64,000 bases of DNA. Origin: Clostridium sp. (lineage in GTDB: Bacteria > Bacteroidota > Bacteroidia > Bacteroidales > Muribaculaceae). The notes under the pieces are model-generated. The model made no database searches and was not told the DNA's origin. It saw only the letters and a list, made by a program, of their open reading frames with translations. Location of the stretch: assembly GCA_023663805.1 (NCBI GenBank), contig JAMPGR010000001.1:620733-684732 (forward strand), written 5' to 3'. Positions within the stretch are counted from its first letter, which is position 1. Each line of letters opens with the position of its first letter. Below, in pieces: positions 34,847 to 43,197 of the stretch. A program made the position numbers and the translations under genes.

Positions 34847-36192
34847 GCGGTCTGCTGTTCGGCCATCACCTTGACGCGGACGCGGGCGATACGGTGCTGG
34901 TGGATTTCGAGAATCAGGAAGCGGCATCGGCCGTAGACGAGGGGCTCTTTCTCCTTCGGGAAATCACCCTTGATAGCCAGTAGCATTCCGGCGAGAGTCT
35001 CGCAGTCTTCGGCAACGTCGCTGTATTCGGCTTCATCGAGGCCGGTTATACGAAAGAAGTCACCCAGAAGTGTCTTACCCTCGAAGATATAGGTGTCGTC
35101 GGGTAGTCGACGATAGGTTTTCTCCTCCTCGTCGTATTCGTCGTTTATATCTCCGACAATTTCCTCGAGGACATCTTCGAGGGTCACGATCCCCTGGGTT
35201 CCGCCGAACTCGTCGATGACGACGGCGAGGTGGATATGGCGGCCGCGGAAATCCTCGAGCAGGTCGTCGATCATACGCGATTCGGGGACATAATAGGGCT
35301 CGCGCAACAGGCGGTGCCAGTCGACCGAAGCCGTATCCTCGCGGCCGATATACGGAAGCAGGTCGCGGGAGTAGAGAATCCCTTTTATGTCGTCCTGGGA
35401 TTTGTCGCAGACCGGGAGCCTAGAGTAGCCGCTTTCGATGACTGTCCGCAGGACCTCGTCGAACGACGCCGAGTAGTCAAGGTCTGTAATGTCGACGCGC
35501 GGAGTCATAATTTCGCCGGCGGTTGTGTCGCCGAATTTGAGGATCCCCTCGAGCATCTGTTTGTCGTCGGGGGTCGTTACCTCGGTTATGTCGAGCGCCT
35601 GGGAGAGTTCGGAGGTTGTCAGATTGTCGGTTTTTCGCTTGACAACCTTGTTGACAATAACCGAACTGCTGACGAGCATCGCCGAAAGCGGGCGCAGAAC
35701 CGCAACCATAAAACTGAGCGCCGGGGCAGCAAACAAGGCCCATTTCAGATTGTAGGAGTTCGCATATAGTTTCGGGAGAATCTCTCCGAAGAGCAGGATC
35801 AGGAATGTCAGCAGAACGGTCTGGAGTATGAAGCTCAGAACCGTGTCCATTCCCTCGAAAACAGGCCCGAGGGCATAGTTCAGCAGAATGACAATCGTCA
35901 CATTGACAAGATTGTTCGCGATCAGAATCGTCGCGAGCAACCGCTCGGGATTCCGGAGCAGCCGGAGGATTTTCTCGCCGCGCGGCGACTGGTCGAGATC
36001 TTCGGTCTGAGTCGGAGTCAGGGAGAAGAAGGAGATTTCGCTTCCGGATACGAAGGCAGAGATAAAGAGCGCCGCCACAGCGCAAACGAGGGCTATGGTT
36101 TGTCCTAATCCGAAGGTCTGGGGTATCTGTAGTGTTATGGCCGATAGTATCGACAAAAGCGGGTCTAAAGCCGGCAGAGGGTCTGTGTCCAA
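34843..36192 (-). CDS. gldE: GldE-like CNNM/CBS-domain membrane protein (hemolysin C/CorC superfamily)
   Basis: 449 residues if translation begins at the TTG at 36192. A CNNM (DUF21) domain with about four membrane segments (LFISAFVSGSEISFFSL, RLLATILIANNLVNVTIVI, LILLFGEILPKLYA) is followed by two CBS domains (EIMTPRVDITDLDYSA; HLAVVIDEFGGTQGIVTLEDV) and a CorC_HlyC C-terminal domain. The family is linked to Mg/Co efflux or resistance. The frame is open to a GTG at 36261, but that codon lies only about 5 bases from the -7 element, so a downstream start is required; the A-rich stretch just ahead of the TTG supports it. Confidence 0.85.
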   Translation of the reverse strand: MDTDPLPALDPLLSILSAITLQIPQTFGLGQTIALVCAVAALFISAFVSGSEISFFSLTPTQTEDLDQSPRGEKILRLLRNPERLLATILIANNLVNVTIVILLNYALGPVFEGMDTVLSFILQTVLLTFLILLFGEILPKLYANSYNLKWALFAAPALSFMVAVLRPLSAMLVSSSVIVNKVVKRKTDNLTTSELSQALDITEVTTPDDKQMLEGILKFGDTTAGEIMTPRVDITDLDYSASFDEVLRTVIESGYSRLPVCDKSQDDIKGILYSRDLLPYIGREDTASVDWHRLLREPYYVPESRMIDDLLEDFRGRHIHLAVVIDEFGGTQGIVTLEDVLEEIVGDINDEYDEEEKTYRRLPDDTYIFEGKTLLGDFFRITGLDEAEYSDVAEDCETLAGMLLAIKGDFPKEKEPLVYGRCRFLILEIHQHRIARVRVKVMAEQQTA

Positions 36193-36265
36193 GGAGTTTT
36201 TATTTTGTTCAACATATGTGTCGTCCGCGAATCGTCGCGGAGCTTCTCCGCAGCGAATCACGCCA

Positions 36266-36273
36266 CAAAGTTA
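36266..36273 (-). promoter_or_regulatory. -7 element of gldE-gldD-PPTase
   Basis: TAACTTTG on the minus strand in the 84-base gap after trmD. No clear -33 TTTG. Its position excludes the GTG at 36261 as the gldE start. Confidence 0.55.
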
Positions 36274-36345
36274 AGACATTTCTTCGAAATAATAAAATCG
36301 AGATTATCCAAGGTCTGTTTCTTTCAGAGATCATGATATCCGGGG

Positions 36346-37020
36346 TCAGTCGAGGAGGTCGGGGCGCAGACGGCGTGTGCGCTCCAGGGCCTGGTCGTAG
36401 CGCCACTGGTCGATGCGGGCCTGGTGGCCCGAAAGGAGGATGTCAGGTACCCGCCAGCCGTTGTAGTCGGCCGGGCGGGTATAGACCGGCGGGGCAAGAA
36501 GATTGTCCTGAAAGGAGTCGGAAAGAGCACTCTGTTCGTCGCCGATAACGCCGGGAATCAGACGGACAACGGCGTCGGCTATCACGACAGCAGGAATTTC
36601 CCCTCCGGTCAGGACATAGTCTCCGATCGATATTTCGCGCGTGATCAGGTGCTCGCGTATGCGCCAGTCGATCCCTTTGTAGTGGCCGCAGAGGATTATT
36701 ATATTGTTAAACAGCGAAAGCGAATTGGCTATCGGCTGGGTCAGGGTCTCGCCGTCGGGGGAAGTGAAGATGACTTCGTCGTAGTCGCGCTCGGCCTTCA
36801 GAGCCGAAATAGCCCGGTCGACCGGCTCGATTGTCATGACCATTCCGGCCTCGCCGCCGAAGGGGTAGTCGTCGACTTTGCGGTGGCGGTTTGTCGAGTA
36901 ATCGCGAAGGTTATGGACAACGATAGTCGCGAGACCTTTGTCCTGGGCGCGTTTCAGGATCGAGCAGTTCAGCGGCGACTCGATCATCTCGGGGAGTACG
37001 GTCAGTATGTCGATTCTCAT
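36346..37020 (-). CDS. trmD: tRNA (guanine-N1)-methyltransferase (m1G37)
   Basis: 224 residues, normal size. [37 protein letters not shown], the trefoil-knot AdoMet site [13 protein letters not shown] and [20 protein letters not shown] are all diagnostic. It methylates G37 of tRNAs with G at position 36, which prevents +1 frameshifting. In many bacteria trmD sits with rpsP, rimM and rplS; here it is the last gene of the tRNA-Tyr/NamZ operon, overlapping the WYL regulator in an ATGA. Confidence 0.97.
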   Translation of the reverse strand: MRIDILTVLPEMIESPLNCSILKRAQDKGLATIVVHNLRDYSTNRHRKVDDYPFGGEAGMVMTIEPVDRAISALKAERDYDEVIFTSPDGETLTQPIANSLSLFNNIIILCGHYKGIDWRIREHLITREISIGDYVLTGGEIPAVVIADAVVRLIPGVIGDEQSALSDSFQDNLLAPPVYTRPADYNGWRVPDILLSGHQARIDQWRYDQALERTRRLRPDLLD

Positions 37021-37937
37021 TTTTTTTCTGATGTGTTCTTGGGCGAATAGTTTGCGAGCGATTCCTTCAGCGATTTGACAACCATCGCCTTCAGTTCCGG
37101 CGGACCCAGGACGGTTATGTCGGGCCCGTAGGAGAGTATCTCCTGGACGAAGTCGGGGGTCAGGCGGAGGCGGTAGGTGAAGATCGAGAATGAGTCGTGG
37201 ATTGCCTCGTCCTGGGTACAGTGGAGCGGAAGCGCGCGGAAATATTTTGCGCGGCGCGAGTCGACGCGGAGAGAAACCTGGTGGACGGGACCCTGCGTGA
37301 AGATAATTCCGAAGGCGTCGCGCACGAATTCGCGGGGATCGAAGTCGGGAGGCGGAGCGAATGTCGATGTCGAGACCGTCAGTTCGCTCATTCGGTCGAG
37401 GGCATAGGTCTTGATTTTCCCGTCAGTCTGGTTTCGGCCGGTCAGATACCACCGCTGGCGGAATATCTTGAGGAAGTATGGCTCTATGGCGACACCGGGT
37501 GTCGGGAGGCTGCGGTTGTAGGGGTGGTAAGAGAAGCGGACCGGATGGTAGTCGCGCATCGCCTTCGTGATCGGGGAGAGGAATAGCCGCGCCGAGGGGA
37601 CCTCTTCGAGAAAGATTCGGTCAGCGATATGCTGCATCTCGACCATCGTGTCGCTCATCGACGCCGAGTTGAGTACCCAGTCGGTCAGTGTCGCGCTTTC
37701 GGCCGTTTCGTCGTTGGCGATCGAATACTCGTAGGTCGACGGGCTGACGACGATACGTATGCCGAAAAGGTCTTCGATTGCCTGGCGGTAGTTGTAGAAA
37801 GTCCGCCGGGCCAGGGGCTCGCCGTTGCTGTAGGGCGAACGCATCCAGTATTCGTTCAGTTCGCGGCGGCTGATTGTGCTGTGGCGCCGGATCGTGTCGA
37901 TGATCCAGACATAGCGGTTGAGGAGGTTTTTAGCCAT
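37017..37937 (-). CDS. WYL-domain transcriptional regulator
   Basis: 306 residues. N-terminal helix-turn-helix region ([34 protein letters not shown]), then the WYL domain (about 125-215: [40 protein letters not shown]) and the C-terminal WCX region. WYL proteins bind nucleic-acid-like or nucleotide ligands and control stress or uptake genes. It overlaps the symporter by 8 bases and trmD by 4, so it may be a local regulator of the operon, although the window cannot show that. Confidence 0.9.
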   Translation of the reverse strand: MAKNLLNRYVWIIDTIRRHSTISRRELNEYWMRSPYSNGEPLARRTFYNYRQAIEDLFGIRIVVSPSTYEYSIANDETAESATLTDWVLNSASMSDTMVEMQHIADRIFLEEVPSARLFLSPITKAMRDYHPVRFSYHPYNRSLPTPGVAIEPYFLKIFRQRWYLTGRNQTDGKIKTYALDRMSELTVSTSTFAPPPDFDPREFVRDAFGIIFTQGPVHQVSLRVDSRRAKYFRALPLHCTQDEAIHDSFSIFTYRLRLTPDFVQEILSYGPDITVLGPPELKAMVVKSLKESLANYSPKNTSEKK

Positions 37938-39429
37938 TTTGTTCGGTTATAGCGGTTTGTTCGACGGATTGTTTCGCTACTGGGGAGGGTATCAGCAGAA
38001 GGGGCGCGACGGTCAGGGCGGCATTGATCAGCAGCAGTTCGAAGCCGGTCTCGTAGCCGGCGCGGCGGAGCAGGGAGACAAAGACCCAGGTCAGTAGAGG
38101 CGCGGCGACGCAGGCGGCTGCGGCTGCCGTCGGGCGCGGGCGACGGCGTGACATCAGGCCGAAGACAAACAGTCCGAGTATCGGCCCGTAGGTATATGAG
38201 GCGAGAGTATAGACCATCGTTATCGCGTCGTCGGTCGCCAGATAGCGGAAAAGAACAATGACGGCGGCCATCGCTGCAGCCATCGCGATATGGACGCGGT
38301 GGCGTGTTGCCGACAGGCGCTCCCCGTCGCTGTCGTCGTCGCGGTCGGCCTCGAGGATATCGATTGTCCAGGATGTCGTCAGCGAGGTGATGGCCGAGGC
38401 TGCCGCGCTGTAGGCCGCGGCAATCAGCCCGACGACGAAGACGGTGCAAAGTATCGCGGGCATCCCCGGCGCTGTAGCGACCATCCCGAAGAGTTCATCG
38501 CTGTTGTCGGGGAGCGGAGTGCCGGACTGTTCGAGATATATGACCATTATGCTGCCAAGGAGGAGGAACAGAGCGATCACCCCGAGTTGGATAATACCTC
38601 CGGTCACCATGTTTTTCCGCGAGGCGCGCCAGTCGCGGCAAGACAGATGGCGCTGCATCATGTCCTGGTCGAGTCCGGTCATCGCGATGGCCAGGAACAC
38701 TCCGGCGACAAACTGTTTCCAGAAGTAGAGGGGCGAAAGGGGATTGTCGAAGTAAAAGATCCGTGAACTCGGATGAGCAGCCACGGCCGATATCGTGTCG
38801 GCCGGGGTCATTCCGGTTTCGCGGGCGATAAAGATTATGGCGAGTACGACTGTCGCGATAAGGCAGAACGATTTGATCAGGTCTGTCCATACGAGCGTCT
38901 TGACGCCCCCGCGGCGCGTATAGAGCCATATCAGTCCGACGGTCACAGCGACATTGACCTCGAACGCGACACCGAGCGGAGCGAAGACAAGGATCTGGAG
39001 CACGGCGCAGACAACATAGAACCGGACGGCCGCTCCGAGAAGTTTCGAAACGAAGAAGAACAGGGCCCCGGTTTTATAGACCGGACGTCCGAAGCGCTGT
39101 TCGAGATAGCCGTAGATCGACACGAGGTTATGGCGGTAGAACAGGGGGAGCAGAACGGAACCGATCAGCAGGTAGCCGACAACGAAGCCGAGGGCCATCT
39201 GGAGGTAACTGTGGCCCTTCGCGGCGACCATTCCGGGAACGGAGATGAATGTCACTCCCGAGATTGCCGCTCCGAGCGAGGCGAAGGCGACAATGCCCCA
39301 GGGGATGCGCCGGCCGCCGGTGAAGAACGCCGCGTTGTCGGCCGCCGCGCCGCGCGACGCCAGGCGCGAGGCGAGCAGGAGTATGGCGAAATAGCCGGCG
39401 ATTGTCAGTATGATGGAGAATGGTGTCAC
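37930..39429 (-). CDS. Sodium:solute symporter family protein (SSS)
   Basis: 499 residues with about 13 hydrophobic helices. The SSS core pattern is present: AFASLGAAISGVTFISVPG, TGLDQDMMQRHLSCRDWRASRKNM (sodium-site region) and LIAAAYSAAASAITSLTTSW. The start codon is GTG. It lies 35 bases behind namZ. In Tannerella forsythia a related symporter (MurT) imports N-acetylmuramic acid; the position here, next to a MurNAc-releasing enzyme and a sugar-kinase-like protein, leads me to infer an amino-sugar substrate. Confidence 0.88.
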   Translation of the reverse strand: MTPFSIILTIAGYFAILLLASRLASRGAAADNAAFFTGGRRIPWGIVAFASLGAAISGVTFISVPGMVAAKGHSYLQMALGFVVGYLLIGSVLLPLFYRHNLVSIYGYLEQRFGRPVYKTGALFFFVSKLLGAAVRFYVVCAVLQILVFAPLGVAFEVNVAVTVGLIWLYTRRGGVKTLVWTDLIKSFCLIATVVLAIIFIARETGMTPADTISAVAAHPSSRIFYFDNPLSPLYFWKQFVAGVFLAIAMTGLDQDMMQRHLSCRDWRASRKNMVTGGIIQLGVIALFLLLGSIMVIYLEQSGTPLPDNSDELFGMVATAPGMPAILCTVFVVGLIAAAYSAAASAITSLTTSWTIDILEADRDDDSDGERLSATRHRVHIAMAAAMAAVIVLFRYLATDDAITMVYTLASYTYGPILGLFVFGLMSRRRPRPTAAAAACVAAPLLTWVFVSLLRRAGYETGFELLLINAALTVAPLLLIPSPVAKQSVEQTAITEQNG

Positions 39430-39464
39430 GATGATGGTTTTTCTTTTGAGGAGGATGAGTGTGA

Positions 39465-40676
39465 TTATTCGGGGTAAAGCAGGTAGGGGCGGCGCCGGAG
39501 GCGGAATTGTTCGACGTCGGGCTGCCAGCCGCGGCGGATCTCTTCGGCGTTACGACCTTCGATAATCTGCTGTTTAACCGACGGATCGCCAATCAGATTG
39601 TCGAAGAAGCGGCGGAAAAATGGTTCGGTCGAGCGGCTGTTGCGATGGGCGCGGTAGGCCCGGATAACATATTCGAGGTCGACGCCGCGGGCTATGGCGC
39701 TGTCTGCCGGCACCGACGCGAGCGACTCGCCGCGGCATAGTTTGCCGCTGTAGGGGGGATTGGTCGCGCCGGGACGCGGCTGCGGTGTGAAACTGTAGTC
39801 GAAATCTTTGGCCGCGAACTGCGGGGCGCCGTAGAGGGTGAACGGATTGTCTGTTCCGCGCCCGACGCTGACCGGGGTCCCCTCGAAGTAACAGAGCGAG
39901 GGATAGAGCGCGACGGCGAGGTCGCTGCGAAGGTTGGGCGAGGGGGGGACGGGAAGCGAATAGCGGCTCTGATGGGTATAGTTCTGACAGGGGACGACCT
40001 TCAGGTCGAGTTGACGGCCCGAGTCGAGCCATCCCTCGCCGACTATCATACGTCCGAGTTCGCCGAGGGTCATGCCGTGGACGACCGGAATCGGGAGTCG
40101 GCCGACGCCGGAGTAGAGTTCCTGCCGGAGTGTCGGGCCGTCGACATACATCCCGTTCGGGTTCGGACGGTCGAGGATGACGAATTCCTTTCCCTGCCGG
40201 GCGGCGGCGTCCATCAGTTCGAGCATCGTGATATAGTAGGTGTAGAAACGGGTCCCGACATCCTGGAGGTCGACAACGACGACATCGGCCGCAGCAACGG
40301 CGCGTTCGGCGCGCTGGGCGTGGCCTTTCCCGTAGAGGGAGATGACCGGAAGGCCGGTTTTGGCGTCGCGCGAGTCGGAGACGGATGCCCCGGCGTCGGC
40401 GGTTCCACGAAAGCCGTGTTCGGGCGAGAAGAGGGTCGTCACCTCGAGGCCGAGCGAGCGCATCTCGTCGAGCGTATGGGTCATCTTCGGGGGGACGACG
40501 CCGGTGTGGTTCGACAGCAGGGCGATCTTTTTCCCTTCGAGCAGCGGAAGGTAAAGGTCGGGTCGGGCGGCGCCCGGGAGCGGTTCGGGGGCGGCGCCAT
40601 AAGAACAGATTGCAGCCGCAACGAACGTCACGACTGCAATAAGATACTGTTTATACGTGAATATGATGTTCTTCAA
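39465..40676 (-). CDS. namZ: Exo-beta-N-acetylmuramidase NamZ (DUF1343, GH171)
   Basis: 403 residues with a signal peptide (to about residue 28). The DUF1343 core is complete: GKKIALLSNHTGV, TTLFSPEHGFRGTADAG, VVVDLQDVGTRFYTYYITM, ILDRPNPNGMYVDGP, CYFEGTPVSVGRGTDNPFTLYGAP. Characterised NamZ enzymes release MurNAc from the non-reducing end of peptidoglycan fragments. The Glu in SPEHGFRG and the Glu in CYFEGT are conserved positions. The start is TTG and overlaps the stop of the kinase gene as TTGA; no nearer ATG would keep the signal peptide. Confidence 0.9.
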   Translation of the reverse strand: MKNIIFTYKQYLIAVVTFVAAAICSYGAAPEPLPGAARPDLYLPLLEGKKIALLSNHTGVVPPKMTHTLDEMRSLGLEVTTLFSPEHGFRGTADAGASVSDSRDAKTGLPVISLYGKGHAQRAERAVAAADVVVVDLQDVGTRFYTYYITMLELMDAAARQGKEFVILDRPNPNGMYVDGPTLRQELYSGVGRLPIPVVHGMTLGELGRMIVGEGWLDSGRQLDLKVVPCQNYTHQSRYSLPVPPSPNLRSDLAVALYPSLCYFEGTPVSVGRGTDNPFTLYGAPQFAAKDFDYSFTPQPRPGATNPPYSGKLCRGESLASVPADSAIARGVDLEYVIRAYRAHRNSRSTEPFFRRFFDNLIGDPSVKQQIIEGRNAEEIRRGWQPDVEQFRLRRRPYLLYPE

Positions 40677-41767
40677 GAATTTGTCAGTTCGTTTATAATC
40701 GATTTCATCTCCTTTTCCTGACGGCGGGCGCTGTTGAAGAGTTTCAACTGGGCGCGGGTGCGGACGAGGTTATGTTCGGGATACTGGATCTTATAGTAGG
40801 TGTCTCCGTTAAGATAGTCGGCGAAGAAGCGGACGGCCTGCATATAGGGGAAGAGCATCGCGGCGTAAGGGAGGTTCTCGATCTCGACGGGGGTCAGGAA
40901 CGAACGGGCTTCGGCGAGATAGCCTTCGGAAAAGGCGCGGAATATGTCGAGGTTAAAGTTGACGCGATCCGGATCGGCGTCATCTTCGGCGCCGGTGTTT
41001 GCGCCGGTTCTCATGAAGTCACCGAAGTCGCTGAAGATAAACGATGGCATGACCGTGTCGAGATCGATGACACATAGAACGTTTCCGTAGCGGTCGAAGA
41101 GCATGTTGTTTACCTTCGTGTCGCAGTGGCAGATACGTTTCGGGAGTTTCCCCTCGCGGTGGAGTCGTTCGGCGAGACACATTTCGTCGGCGTGGGAGAT
41201 CAGTTCGTCGTAGATGTCGCGAACCGAGTCGAGGCGTCCGGCCTTGTCGGCTTTGGCGGCTTCGCGGAGCTGGCGAAGACGGAGTTCCATGTTATGGAAG
41301 TCGGGGATGGTCTCGACGAGATGGTCGGGAATATCGACGAGCATGCTCTGGAAGTTTCCGAAGGCGCGTCCGGCGTCGCGGGCCGAGTCGGGGGTGACGG
41401 CCGAGAAGGTCTGTGTGTCGGGGATAAAGACCATCATACGCCAGTAGGCGTCGTTGTCAGCGTCATACCAGTAAGTCTTTTCGCTGTCTTTCAGAGGAAT
41501 GAATCGGAGCACGCGGCGGTCGATGTCGTCAGCGCCGGCCGCAGTCAGTTTCGCGCGGATATGGCGGGTCACGGCTTCGATGTTGTGCTGGAGGCCTTCG
41601 ACATCAGTGAAGACATGGTGGTTGACACGCTGGAGAACATAGTCGGGGGTGTCGCCCTCGGTCCGGACGACAAACGTATCGTTAATCAGGCCCTCGCCGA
41701 GGGGTTTCACCTCGCTTACACGGCCTTCGATATCGAATTTCTCGATGATGGGTAACTGGGTAATCAT
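40673..41767 (-). CDS. APH/choline-kinase family phosphotransferase, probable N-acetylhexosamine or MurNAc kinase
   Basis: 364 residues from the ATG at 41767; the open frame upstream runs through the tRNA gene and is not coding. The fold is that of aminoglycoside phosphotransferases: CHCDTKVNNMLF is the catalytic HxDxxxxN loop and VIDLDTVMP supplies the metal-binding Asp. The N lobe has PLGEGLINDTFVV. The overall pattern fits the NahK (N-acetylhexosamine 1-kinase) group, once misnamed mucin desulfatase; the Pseudomonas anomeric MurNAc/GlcNAc kinase AmgK belongs to the same superfamily. With namZ and a symporter behind it, a sugar-salvage kinase is the best reading. The start codon is only 5 bases from the tRNA 3' end. 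Confidence 0.8.
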   Translation of the reverse strand: MITQLPIIEKFDIEGRVSEVKPLGEGLINDTFVVRTEGDTPDYVLQRVNHHVFTDVEGLQHNIEAVTRHIRAKLTAAGADDIDRRVLRFIPLKDSEKTYWYDADNDAYWRMMVFIPDTQTFSAVTPDSARDAGRAFGNFQSMLVDIPDHLVETIPDFHNMELRLRQLREAAKADKAGRLDSVRDIYDELISHADEMCLAERLHREGKLPKRICHCDTKVNNMLFDRYGNVLCVIDLDTVMPSFIFSDFGDFMRTGANTGAEDDADPDRVNFNLDIFRAFSEGYLAEARSFLTPVEIENLPYAAMLFPYMQAVRFFADYLNGDTYYKIQYPEHNLVRTRAQLKLFNSARRQEKEMKSIINELTNS

Positions 41768-41772
41768 GGTTG

Positions 41773-41855
41773 TGGGCGAAGATGGATTCGAACCACCGAA
41801 GGTATAAACCAGCAGATTTACAGTCTGCCCCATTTGGCCACTCTGGTATTCGCCC
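41773..41855 (-). tRNA. tRNA-Tyr (anticodon GTA)
   Basis: 83 bases with a 7-bp acceptor stem (GGGCGAA pairing with TTCGCCC), discriminator A, anticodon loop CTGTAAA on a GCAGA/TCTGC stem (anticodon at 41819-41821), a long class II variable arm, and T arm GGTGG-TTCGAAT-CCATC. CCA is not encoded. It is the first unit behind a consensus promoter and is followed after five bases by the start codon of the kinase gene. Confidence 0.95.
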
Positions 41856-41881
41856 TGGAACGGAACTTGCGTTTTCCGACG

Positions 41882-41913
41882 CAAAGGTAAGCGATATTTT
41901 CGACTCCGCCAAA
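41882..41913 (-). promoter_or_regulatory. Promoter of the tRNA-Tyr-led operon
   Basis: On the minus strand TTTG (41913-41910), 20-base spacer, TACCTTTG (41889-41882). It drives tRNA-Tyr and, as I see no terminator or second promoter before the kinase gene, probably the whole series down to trmD. Confidence 0.8.
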
Positions 41914-42015
41914 AAAATCACTCGCCGAGGCTGATTTTTTCTATGATTGACGTCTCCAAATGTCATTTTGTATGATTTTTCCGGCGCGAACTCCTTTTGG
42001 CCCGATATTTTTTTG

Positions 42016-42023
42016 TAACTTTG
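42016..42023 (+). promoter_or_regulatory. -7 element of the glucosaminidase gene
   Basis: TAACTTTG followed by GC. TTTG at 41996-41999 is only 16 bases upstream, shorter than usual. The 97-base leader contains TGGTGAC (42069-42075) and GTCACCA (42101-42107), which can pair just before the ATG at 42121. Confidence 0.5.
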
Positions 42024-42120
42024 CAACCGTCAATAATCTCTAACCTAATTCCGCAACAGAACTTTCTATGGTGACCAGCGGTTTAAATACCATACACAAT
42101 GTCACCATAAAACAACCCTC

Positions 42121-42756
42121 ATGAAACGACTCGCAACTATCGTACTACTGTTCGTCGCGCTGATTTCGGGCATCGCCCCGCTCTCGGCGACAACCCCGAT
42201 TGTAGGCGATCCCGAACTGGATGTGGACCACATGGTCAGATATATTAGACAGCATAACAGCGATTTCCCGCGCGAAATCGCCGAGGTGTATTACGCCGTC
42301 GGCGAGCGCTACGGAATCCGCGGAGACATCGCCCTCTGCCAGGCCATAATCGAAACCGGCTGGTTTACATTCTGCGGCGGCACAGCCGTCACCCTCGAGC
42401 AGAACAACTTCTGCGGGCTCGGCGTTACGAAACTCGGCGTACGCGGCCTCGAGTTCGAGACAATCGAGGAGGGGGTTACGGCTCAGATCCAGCACCTGTA
42501 TGCCTACGCATGCAAGCGGCCGGTTCCTGCCGGGGAACAGATACTCGATCCCCGCTTCTCGCTCGTCACCCGCGGATCCGCCCCGACATGGGAGAAACTG
42601 AGCGGCCGCTGGGCAGCGAACCGCAACTACGGCCGGGACATCCTCCGGGTCTACACCCAGGCATGCGACTACAAACCTGAAAAACCCCGCCAGGAGAATC
42701 GCCGCTACATCCAGACCCCCTCAGGCGAAACCGTCGCAACCGCCTTCTTCGACTAA
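42121..42756 (+). CDS. Exported glucosaminidase-domain protein (GH73-like)
   Basis: 211 residues with a signal peptide to about residue 23. ALCQAIIETGWFTFCGGTAV is the LytG/FlgJ-type catalytic region, with the Glu as likely acid; NNFCGLG and EGVTAQIQHLYAYA are further GH73 marks, and TWEKLSGRWAANRNYGRDILRVY closes the domain. It likely cuts the GlcNAc-MurNAc bond of peptidoglycan in the periplasm. It diverges from the tRNA-Tyr/NamZ operon, whose exo-muramidase acts on the same polymer. The short C-terminal tail carries no known wall-binding module. Confidence 0.88.
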   Translation: MKRLATIVLLFVALISGIAPLSATTPIVGDPELDVDHMVRYIRQHNSDFPREIAEVYYAVGERYGIRGDIALCQAIIETGWFTFCGGTAVTLEQNNFCGLGVTKLGVRGLEFETIEEGVTAQIQHLYAYACKRPVPAGEQILDPRFSLVTRGSAPTWEKLSGRWAANRNYGRDILRVYTQACDYKPEKPRQENRRYIQTPSGETVATAFFD

Positions 42757-42952
42757 CGGCAGTAGCATAGGTAACTCAAGTTTCGGAGTTGGTATAATGA
42801 TTAGTACTTAGTGAATTGTATGTTTGCTAAGACTCGCGCGAATAGAGTTCCTCTGCATAACTTCTGCATACAAGCAGTCTATCGAGTTTCAGGGTGTCGC
42901 GCCGTCTGATTATTCGACCACTAACGTGGTCTGAATCTTTGGGCTATTCAGT

Positions 42953-42999
42953 CCGGGGGCTTTCGCCCCAGGCTACGATATTACACCGCTAACACGGTG
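42953..42999 (+). repeat. REP-like unit A (two adjacent hairpins)
   Basis: GGGGGCTTTCGCCCC forms one hairpin; CACCG-CTAACA-CGGTG forms the second, joined by AGGCTACGATATTA and followed by TTTTTTATATAA, which gives terminator potential. Just upstream, GACCAC-TAAC-GTGGTC and CTGAAT...ATTCAG add two more hairpins. It closely matches unit B in opposite orientation. Confidence 0.7.
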
Positions 43000-43065
43000 A
43001 TTTTTTATATAATAAGCACATCGAAGGCAATCCATGGCAAACGCTTATGTTTAAATCCGACAATG

Positions 43066-43111
43066 CACCGCGTCGCGGTGCCATAACGTAGCCGCGGGCG
43101 AAAGCCCGTGG
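43066..43111 (-). repeat. REP-like unit B, inverted copy of unit A
   Basis: Read on the minus strand it gives CACGGGCTTTCGCCCG, then CGGCTACGTTATGG, then CACCGCGACGCGGTG: the same two-hairpin plan and the same CTTTCGCCC and GGCTACG words as unit A. Such hairpin pairs are scattered in Bacteroidota genomes and may be moved by REP-associated transposases, none of which is encoded here. Another simple hairpin (GACCG...CGGTC) follows at 43133-43148. Confidence 0.65.
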
Positions 43112-43197
43112 TTTGCGTATAAAATTGATAAAGACCGCGTTATCGGTCGAATAATGTCGCATTTTTTTGCTCAGGAGTCCCCGTTTAGGGAATTAAA

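Noticed and set aside
34847-34927. 27-codon N-terminal extension of gldD
   Set aside because: It lies inside gldE; the start at 34846 gives a proper lipoprotein leader and an ATGA overlap.
41768-41884. N-terminal extension of the kinase gene through tRNA-Tyr
   Set aside because: The extension is read through the tRNA and lacks similarity to the family; the ATG at 41767 gives the normal N terminus.
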